From contig JAEDGC010000073.1 of assembly GCA_016297695.1 (NCBI GenBank), forward strand, positions 1 through 6,721: 6,721 nt of DNA. The letters run 5' to 3'. The notes beneath the pieces were generated by a model. It worked only from the letters and a program-made list of their open reading frames with translations. It was not told the DNA's origin and did not search any database. Below, one piece after another: positions 1 to 4,333 of this stretch (positions within the stretch are counted from its first letter, which is position 1; each line of letters starts with the position of its first letter). The translations under genes and the position numbers were made by a program. This DNA comes from Bacilli bacterium (GTDB lineage: Bacteria; Bacillota_I; Bacilli_A; RF39; UBA660).

Positions 1-1309
1 TTTCAAGTTCTTGAGTAGTCATTCTTTCACGAATAACTCTTTCCATTCTAGCCATTCCTACTCTAAATTGACCTTGAATTAATTCTCCAACTTGTCTTAC
101 ACGACGATTTCCTAAATTATCAATTTCATCATCATTTCCAATACCATCTTGTAAATTTAAATAATATGATACTGCTGCATAAATATCTGAAATTGTTAAT
201 CTTTTAACATCAATTGATTGATCATTACCAATAATTTTGATAATTTTATCATCAACATTTTTATCATAAACTAAAATTTCTTGGATTTGATCATAATCAT
301 CTAATTCTTCATTAATAATAGTTTTCTTTAAACCAAATCCATTAGCTAAAATAGGTTTAATAGTTTCTAATAATTTTTTAGTAACTACTTCGCCATTACT
401 TGCTACTACATTTCCATTTTCATCTTTAATATCTTGAGCTAATTTACAATTAAGTAAACGATCACAAACATTTAATTTTTTATTAAATTTATAACGACCA
501 ACTTTAGCTAAATCGTAACGGAATTTATCGAAGAATCTAACAATTAATTGGTTCTTTGCAGAATCAAGAGTTGCAGGTTCTCCTGGTCTTAATTTTTCAA
601 AAATTTCAATTAGCGCTTCATCAGTATTTTTAGTAGTATCTTTTTCAAATGAATTCATTATATATTGGTTTTCACCAAATACACTTATAATATCTTCATT
701 ACTTGAAAGCCCTAATGCACGTAAGAATGTTGTTATAGGAACTTTTCTAGTTCTATCAATTCTTACATAGAAAACATCTCTAGCATCTAATTCAAATTCT
801 AGCCATGTTCCTTTATTTGGAATTATTTCACCATTTATAATACGACGTCCATTTTTGTCTATTTCTTTTTTGAAATATACAGAAGGACTACGTACTAATT
901 GTGATACAATTACACGTTCTGCTCCATTTATTATAAATGTCCCAGCATCAGTCATTAAAGGCATATCACCTAAGAATATTTCTTGTTCTTTTACTTCACC
1001 AGTTTCGTGAATAAATACTCTTGCTTGAACTTTTAATGGTGCTGCGTAGTTAACCATTCTTTCTTTTGCTTCCTTAATTGTATATCTAGGCATGTCAAAA
1101 GAATAGTCACCAAAATCTAAAGTCACATTACCAGTAAAACTTTCAACAGGAAATAAATCTTCAAATATTTCTTTAATTCCTTCTTCTAAAAACCAATTAT
1201 ATGATTTTTTTTGGATTTCTAGCAAATCCGTTAGCTCCATAGTGTTTTTTGATTTAGAGAATGTACGTCTTTCTACATAATCTCCGAATTTTTTTACCTT
1301 ATAAGCCAC
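1..1309 (-). CDS. rpoB: RNA polymerase beta subunit, N-terminal part (3' end outside window)
   Basis: Catalytic-core subunit of the DNA-dependent RNA polymerase. I translated 436 codons from the minus strand without a stop; the reading frame is still open at the left edge. Recognisable RpoB stretches, in order, are YNWFLEEG (near residue 40), TGTFIINGAERVIVSQLVRS (near 120-140), FYVRIDRTRKVPITTFLRALG, EIFEKLRPGEPAT, and DEIDNLGNRRVRQVGELIQ with MARMERVIRERMT at the end, all closely parallel to B. subtilis RpoB. The visible part covers the protrusion and lobe; it stops just before the rifampicin-resistance cluster, so resistance alleles cannot be judged. The start is GTG at 1309: a GGGGTGA Shine-Dalgarno sequence (1320-1314) lies 4 bases upstream, and an in-frame TAA at 1339-1337 excludes a much longer N-terminus. 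It follows ybxB on the same strand after 97 bases and has its own promoter. Identity is essentially certain. Confidence 0.98.
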   Translation of the reverse strand, partial: MAYKVKKFGDYVERRTFSKSKNTMELTDLLEIQKKSYNWFLEEGIKEIFEDLFPVESFTGNVTLDFGDYSFDMPRYTIKEAKERMVNYAAPLKVQARVFIHETGEVKEQEIFLGDMPLMTDAGTFIINGAERVIVSQLVRSPSVYFKKEIDKNGRRIINGEIIPNKGTWLEFELDARDVFYVRIDRTRKVPITTFLRALGLSSNEDIISVFGENQYIMNSFEKDTTKNTDEALIEIFEKLRPGEPATLDSAKNQLIVRFFDKFRYDLAKVGRYKFNKKLNVCDRLLNCKLAQDIKDENGNVVASNGEVVTKKLLETIKPILANGFGLKKTIINEELDDYDQIQEILVYDKNVDDKIIKIIGNDQSIDVKRLTISDIYAAVSYYLNLQDGIGNDDEIDNLGNRRVRQVGELIQGQFRVGMARMERVIRERMTTQELE

Positions 1310-1381
1310 AATTTCACCCCAATATCTAAATATTTTTTAGCTCCTTGCCAAAGAAAAAAATTAACACGTCACCAATTTATA

Positions 1382-1410
1382 ATTTTAACAGTAACTACTT
1401 TTAATGTCAA
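1382..1410 (-). promoter_or_regulatory. Internal sigma-A promoter for rpoB
   Basis: On the minus strand TTGACA (1410-1405) is followed after exactly 17 bases by TAAAAT (1387-1382), with TG one base before it (1390-1389), an extended -10. The -35 box is a perfect consensus and contains the TGA stop codon of ybxB (1409-1407). Transcription would start near 1376-1373, giving an rpoB leader of about 65 bases. The leader holds a weak hairpin (1326-1340) and an SD-like AAGGAG (1346-1341) with no start codon at a usable distance. Seen directly in the sequence; activity is inferred. Confidence 0.78.
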
Positions 1411-1997
1411 CACATTTTAGCTCTAAATATATAAAAACCTTTAGATTTTTCCACAATTTCTAAATTGTAGATTTTTTTTAATTCTTCAGCTATGCTTTTT
1501 GCACCTTGATCTTTCCTAATAACAAACCAAAGTTCACCATTTATATTTAAAAATTCTTTAGCTTTTCCAAGAATTTCTAAAACAATCTTTTTTCCTGCCC
1601 TAATAGGAGGATTTGTTACAATCATATCGTATTTTTCTGTAACTTTATCATACCCACTACTTTCATGTATAACAGCATCAACATTATTTTTCTTTATATT
1701 CATTTGTGTTAAATGTAATGCCCTTTTATTATTATCAATCATCGTTACTTTATAGTTAAGTATCTTTGCAAGACTTATACCTATAAAACCATAACCACAA
1801 TATACATCTAGTATTTTTTTATTTGGCTCACAATTTTTAATTATAGTTTCAAGTAATAAACGGCTTCCAAAGTCTAAATGATTTTTAGAAAATACACCAT
1901 TATCAGTATTAAAAACAAGCGAAAAATCACCATTAATATAATTAATAGTTCTTATTTCGCTTTTTATATTATTTTCATTAGTAAAATAATGTGCCAA
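1407..1997 (-). CDS. ybxB: Class I SAM-dependent methyltransferase, RsmC/YbxB-like (probable rRNA methyltransferase)
   Basis: Predicted S-adenosylmethionine-dependent RNA methyltransferase of 196 residues, cytoplasmic. GVFSKNHLDFGSRLL (residues 34-48) is typical of the YbxB/RsmC family. The SAM-binding motif I is DVYCGYGFIG (64-73). The acidic strand-2 end is MIDNN (86-90). The catalytic motif IV is NPPIRAGK (129-136), where NPP usually positions the target base. GELWFVIRKDQGA (154-166) follows, as in B. subtilis YbxB. The residue before the motif I cysteine is Tyr rather than the usual Gly. The start is TTG at 1997, with GGTGA (2006-2002) four bases upstream; the resulting N-terminus MAHYF matches the family. 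Its position directly before rpoB is conserved in Bacilli and supports the assignment, but the normally preceding rplJ-rplL are absent. The modified nucleotide is not known from the sequence: RsmC in E. coli makes m2G1207 of 16S rRNA, and assigning that reaction here is inference. Confidence 0.92.
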   Translation of the reverse strand: MAHYFTNENNIKSEIRTINYINGDFSLVFNTDNGVFSKNHLDFGSRLLLETIIKNCEPNKKILDVYCGYGFIGISLAKILNYKVTMIDNNKRALHLTQMNIKKNNVDAVIHESSGYDKVTEKYDMIVTNPPIRAGKKIVLEILGKAKEFLNINGELWFVIRKDQGAKSIAEELKKIYNLEIVEKSKGFYIFRAKMC

Positions 1998-2033
1998 AAA
2001 ATCACCGTTTTTCTAAAAGTACCAAGTGCAATA

Positions 2034-2062
2034 ATTATATAATATTTTTTAGATTTCGTCAA
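2034..2062 (-). promoter_or_regulatory. Sigma-A promoter of the ybxB-rpoB unit
   Basis: On the minus strand TTGACG (2062-2057) and TATAAT (2039-2034) are separated by exactly 17 bases. The predicted start is near 2027, about 30 bases before the TTG start of ybxB. It lies just downstream of the terminator of the preceding microprotein unit, so ybxB-rpoB is expected to be an independent transcription unit. Confidence 0.85.
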
Positions 2063-2084
2063 TGAAAATTAAGTAATTAACTCG

Positions 2085-2109
2085 AAAAAAAGAAGGTTAA
2101 ATCCTTCCC
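2085..2109 (-). terminator. Intrinsic terminator after the microprotein operon
   Basis: On the minus strand GAAGG (2107-2103 side) pairs with CCTTC (2096-2092) around a six-base loop. Two further G-T pairs extend the stem outward, and an uninterrupted run of seven T follows (2091-2085). It begins only a few bases after the stop codon at 2113-2111, so it ends that transcript ahead of the ybxB promoter. Confidence 0.8.
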
Positions 2110-2110
2110 T

Positions 2111-2224
2111 TTAACAAAAAATTACACTACCTAATATTATAGCAAGTAAAATATATAATATTAGAATTATAAATGCGCTATTGTTATTACAACAAGGCTT
2201 TTGTGTTTTTTTACAACAACTCAT
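2111..2224 (-). CDS. Cysteine-rich single-pass microprotein, YjcZ-like
   Basis: A 37-residue membrane microprotein. Residues 1-16 are polar with two CC pairs (MSCCKKTQKPCC...), then about 20 hydrophobic residues form one transmembrane helix (SAFIILILYILLAIILG), ending in a terminal Cys. The hydrophobic part resembles the tiny YjcZ/SscA family of Bacillus, in which several members are linked to the spore coat; that link is by similarity of pattern only. The ATG at 2224 is chosen because a perfect GGAGGTG (2238-2232) lies 7 bases before it. A longer frame of 75 codons reading back to 2338 exists, but its first part overlaps the neighbouring microprotein gene out of frame and is not real. It is the second gene of a two-gene unit, 20 bases after the first, and is closed by a terminator. 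The cysteines may bind metal or form disulfides; function is unknown. Confidence 0.8.
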   Translation of the reverse strand: MSCCKKTQKPCCNNNSAFIILILYILLAIILGSVIFC

Positions 2225-2244
2225 TTTATTACACCTCCAATTTA

Positions 2245-2331
2245 TTAGATAAATGCTCCTACTATGATTATAAGTAAAATGAATAGTACTAAAATTATAG
2301 CAGGGCCAAGTCCAGAACAGTTGTGATTCAT
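2245..2331 (-). CDS. YjcZ-family tiny transmembrane protein
   Basis: A 28-residue membrane peptide starting MNHNCSGLGPAIILVLFILL and ending with a short hydrophobic stretch, VGAFI. The core ILVLFILLIIIVGAFI closely matches the YjcZ/SscA tiny-TM family of Bacillus (typically FALIVVLFILLIIVGAAFI). Members of that family are annotated as sporulation proteins, SscA being a spore-assembly factor. There is one transmembrane helix and a short N-terminus with His and one Cys. AAAGGAGGA (2347-2339) lies 7 bases before the ATG at 2331, an almost ideal ribosome binding site. It is the first gene of a two-gene operon and is divergent from prsA. The ORF is short, but the RBS, the family pattern and the tandem relative make it convincing. 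Whether this organism sporulates cannot be told from the window. Confidence 0.82.
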   Translation of the reverse strand: MNHNCSGLGPAIILVLFILLIIIVGAFI

Positions 2332-2364
2332 AAATCATTCCTCCTTTATTTGTCTTTTCATTTA

Positions 2365-2394
2365 TATTGTATGGTTAAATAAAATTTATGTGAT
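2365..2394 (-). promoter_or_regulatory. Candidate promoter of the microprotein operon (sigma-A or sporulation sigma)
   Basis: The minus strand carries CATACAATA (2373-2365), which fits the CATAnnnTA -10 element of sigma-K and the CATACAnT of sigma-E. CACA (2392-2389), a possible sigma-K -35, lies 15 bases upstream. The same bases can be read as a weak sigma-A promoter: ATCACA (2394-2389), 17 bases, TACAAT (2371-2366). Either reading puts the start near 2359, about 28 bases before the first ATG. The sequence alone does not decide between them. Confidence 0.45.
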
Positions 2395-2424
2395 GGTTTA
2401 TTATCACTATTTTCCAAGAAATAA

Positions 2425-2453
2425 TTGTATTTTTTATTCATAATTGCTATAAT
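2425..2453 (+). promoter_or_regulatory. Extended -10 sigma-A promoter of prsA
   Basis: TTGTAT (2425-2430), 17 bases, TATAAT (2448-2453), preceded by TG at 2445-2446 (extended -10). Transcription would start near 2460, giving a leader of about 17 bases that holds AGGAGG (2465-2470). This rules out the ATG at 2459 as the start of prsA. Confidence 0.82.
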
Positions 2454-2476
2454 AGTAAATGTTTAGGAGGATAGAA

Positions 2477-3481
2477 ATGAAAAAGAAAATATTAGTATTA
2501 AGTATGTGTTTAATATTAGCTTCTGGCTGTGGAAAACAAATTCCAAAACTAAAAAATGGTGAAGAAGCAGTAGTAACTTTCAATGAAAAGGATAAAATAA
2601 GTGTTGATGACTTATATCAAAAAATTAAATCAGAACGTGCTCTTGAAACATTAATCAGTATGATTGATAAAAATATTTTAGAGGATAAATATAAGAATAA
2701 TCTTGAAGATGCAACTACATATGCTGAATCTACAATCAAATCACTAGAAGAAAACTACGGTGATCAATTAGAAGAAATGATATATAATTATACTGGCTAT
2801 ACTAGTAAAGAAGCTTACAAAGACTCTTTATACTTAAGTTATTTACAAAAATTAGCTGTTGAAGATTATGCTAAAGATCAAGTAACTGATAAAGAAATCA
2901 AAAAATATTATGATGATGAAATTATTGGAGATATAGAATTAAGTCATATTTTAATTACTCCACAAACAACTGATGATATGTCTGATGATGAAAAAAATAC
3001 TAAAGAAAGTGAAGCTGAAAATAAAACAAAAGAAATTATTGATGAATTAAAAAAATCATCTGATGTTAAATCAACATTTGCAGAACTTGCTAAAAATAAT
3101 TCTCAAGATGAAGCTACTTCTAAAAGTGGTGGTTCACTTGGATACGTTAATTACAATACTTTAAGTAGTGATTATGACAGTTTAATTGAGGCAGCTGCAA
3201 AACTTAAAAATAATGAATATTCAACAACTGCAATAAAAACTTCTTTAGGATACCATATTATTTTAAGAACTAACCAAAAAGAAAAATCTAAGTTAGAAGA
3301 TGTTAAAGATACTATTATTGAAAATTTAGCTAATGAAAAAATGGAAGAAGATTCTACAATTTCTGTTAAAGCCATGCAACAATTAAGAAAAGATTACAAT
3401 GTAGAAATTCAAGATACTGAATTAAAAGAACAATACGCTAAATATATTCAAAATGCTTTATCACAAGCAAATAATCAATAA
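2477..3481 (+). CDS. prsA: PrsA-type foldase: lipoprotein peptidyl-prolyl cis-trans isomerase (parvulin)
   Basis: Membrane-anchored foldase that helps exported proteins fold outside the membrane; 334 residues (B. subtilis PrsA is about 290). The signal peptide MKKKILVLSMCLILASGC ends in a lipobox, so Cys18 should be lipidated. Residues 40-150 form a helical SurA/trigger-factor-like N-terminal domain. The parvulin domain spans about 152-268, with SHILI (156-160), FAELAKNNSQDEATSKSGGSLGY across 201-223, and LGYHIIL (257-263). His157, Asp211 and His260 fit the parvulin active site, with Asp at the position often held by Cys in Pin1. An acidic, low-complexity insertion (about 163-185) lies after the first strand. 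The ATG at 2477 is chosen over one at 2459 because AGGAGG (2465-2470) lies inside that longer reading and 6 bases before this start. It is transcribed alone, divergent from the microproteins and convergent with recX. Probable clients include secreted surface proteins such as the one encoded at 4324-6537 (inference). Confidence 0.93.
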   Translation: MKKKILVLSMCLILASGCGKQIPKLKNGEEAVVTFNEKDKISVDDLYQKIKSERALETLISMIDKNILEDKYKNNLEDATTYAESTIKSLEENYGDQLEEMIYNYTGYTSKEAYKDSLYLSYLQKLAVEDYAKDQVTDKEIKKYYDDEIIGDIELSHILITPQTTDDMSDDEKNTKESEAENKTKEIIDELKKSSDVKSTFAELAKNNSQDEATSKSGGSLGYVNYNTLSSDYDSLIEAAAKLKNNEYSTTAIKTSLGYHIILRTNQKEKSKLEDVKDTIIENLANEKMEEDSTISVKAMQQLRKDYNVEIQDTELKEQYAKYIQNALSQANNQ

Positions 3482-3506
3482 AACAGGATTTTAAAATCCT
3501 GTTTTT
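3480..3506. terminator. Bidirectional terminator shared by prsA and recX
   Basis: A perfect 13-bp inverted repeat (3480-3492 with 3493-3505) centred on TTTTAAAA, with a GC core CAGGA/TCCTG. On the plus strand it is followed by TTTTT (3502-3506, partly in the stem), and on the minus strand by TTTT. The prsA stop overlaps its left edge, and the last codons and stop of recX lie inside it. It is stronger in the prsA direction. Confidence 0.88.
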
Positions 3507-4261
3507 ATATTCTCTATTTCACTAGCTGAATAACCTTTACTTATTAATTTAATTTTTATTTGATATTCTAAAGCTTCTTTATCATATTTTTTAGATAATT
3601 TATTTTTTTGTTTATTATATTCCTTTATAAGGATTTTTTGATCTAAACAAATATTTTTAGTATTTAAAATATCTAAAACCATTTTTTTATCAAATCCGTC
3701 ATTAACCAAAGAGTTTAATATTTTATTTTTTAACATGATTGAACTATAATTTCTATTAGACTTAATTTTTTTATCAATCAATTTAGATATCTTTTCTTTC
3801 CAAATTTCACTATCTATAGTACTTAAATATAAATAACTATCTTCTTTAGAAATTCCTAAATCTTTCAACTTACTTACAATTTTATTAGGACCTATATTAT
3901 TAAAATTAATTTGGTCGTTACAATATGCTTTAATATAAACTTCTTCATCCAGTGCTTTATTTTTTACTAACTTATCAATAGTTTCATCAATAGTTTTATA
4001 ATCTATTTCTTTTTTTTCTAAATATTTTTTTATTTCTAGTTTAGTACGCATTTTTTTAGATATATATTTTAAAGATAAATAATAAGCATCTAAACTAGTA
4101 TTATATTTAATAATCTCTTCTAATTTCTTTGTATCAAACTTTTTATTAGCTAATAAATTAAATTTAACAATAACATCATCATATAAAACTATATCTTCCC
4201 CTGTAGTAAAGATAATTTTATACTTATTACCTTTTTCTTTTTTAAACGTTTTTATTTCCAT
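3491..4261 (-). CDS. recX: RecX, regulator of RecA
   Basis: Cytoplasmic modulator of the RecA recombinase, 256 residues, the long form usual in Bacilli (B. subtilis about 264; E. coli 166). A beta-rich N-terminal region (1-40) precedes tandem three-helix repeats: AYYLSLKYISKKMRTKLEIK (59-78), EIDYKTIDETIDKLVKNKAL (85-104), AYCNDQINFNNIGPNKIVSK (112-131). These carry the RecX hallmarks of a Y-L-x-x-R-x-R/K-like repeat start and a GP-x-K/R-I motif. Later repeats continue to the C-terminus (KYDKEALEYQIKIKLISKGY). The ATG at 4261 is preferred because AGAGGGA (4273-4267) lies 5 bases upstream; an in-frame ATG at 4291 falls inside the promoter. The stop lies inside the terminator shared with prsA. 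A LexA-type box in its promoter suggests DNA-damage control. Codon use is AT-rich like its neighbours. Family assignment is firm. Confidence 0.93.
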   Translation of the reverse strand: MEIKTFKKEKGNKYKIIFTTGEDIVLYDDVIVKFNLLANKKFDTKKLEEIIKYNTSLDAYYLSLKYISKKMRTKLEIKKYLEKKEIDYKTIDETIDKLVKNKALDEEVYIKAYCNDQINFNNIGPNKIVSKLKDLGISKEDSYLYLSTIDSEIWKEKISKLIDKKIKSNRNYSSIMLKNKILNSLVNDGFDKKMVLDILNTKNICLDQKILIKEYNKQKNKLSKKYDKEALEYQIKIKLISKGYSASEIENIKTGF

Positions 4262-4280
4262 ATAAATCCCTCTAGTAAAT

Positions 4281-4308
4281 ATTATCACCAAAAACGAATG
4301 TTCGTCAA
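4281..4308 (-). promoter_or_regulatory. Promoter of recX
   Basis: On the minus strand TTGACG (4308-4303) is followed after 16 bases by GATAAT (4286-4281). An alternative -10, TAATAT (4284-4279), has 18-base spacing and a TG one base before it. The space between the boxes is filled by the LexA-type site. The -35 lies one base from the T-run of the upstream gene's terminator. Confidence 0.75.
4291..4304. promoter_or_regulatory. LexA (DinR) SOS box in the recX promoter
   Basis: The plus strand AAAACGAATGTTCG matches 12 of 14 positions of the B. subtilis LexA consensus CGAACRNRYGTTYG; only the first two bases differ. On the minus strand it reads CGAAC-N4-GTTTT. It overlaps the last two bases of the -35 box and fills most of the spacer up to the -10, the usual place for a repressor to block RNA polymerase. 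Binding is inferred. Confidence 0.75.
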
Positions 4309-4309
4309 G

Positions 4310-4333
4310 AAAAAAAGACTATATTATAGTCTT
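4310..4333 (-). terminator. Intrinsic terminator of the surface-protein gene
   Basis: On the minus strand AAGACTAT (4333-4326) pairs perfectly with ATAGTCTT (4322-4315) around a three-base loop, followed by seven T (4316-4310, partly in the stem). The TAA stop of the upstream gene (4326-4324) lies at the hairpin loop. Confidence 0.85.

Noticed and set aside
1310..1376. Structured regulatory leader or leader peptide before rpoB
   Set aside because: Only a 5-bp AT hairpin and an AAGGAG without a start codon at suitable distance are visible. No terminator-antiterminator pair was found.
1401..1409. Possible UGA recoding, since the ybxB TGA is followed two codons later by TAA
   Set aside because: Every recognisable Trp in the window is TGG, and conserved proteins contain no in-frame TGA. 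The two-codon extension would add nothing.
2111..2338. A 75-residue minus-strand ORF starting at 2338
   Set aside because: Its first 38 codons overlap the YjcZ-like gene out of frame. An ideal GGAGGTG site at 2238-2232 points to an internal start at 2224.
2459..2476. An upstream ATG extending PrsA by six residues
   Set aside because: It coincides with the predicted transcription start, and the extension contains the Shine-Dalgarno sequence itself. The extra residues would spoil the lipoprotein signal peptide start.
3172..3375. A 67-residue minus-strand ORF inside prsA
   Set aside because: It lies wholly antisense within a well-recognised gene, has no clear ribosome binding site, and its sequence looks like a reverse-frame shadow.
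4262..4291. An N-terminal extension of RecX from an ATG at 4291
   Set aside because: The extension covers the -10 region and the AGAGGGA ribosome binding site, and RecX homologues begin near MEIK.
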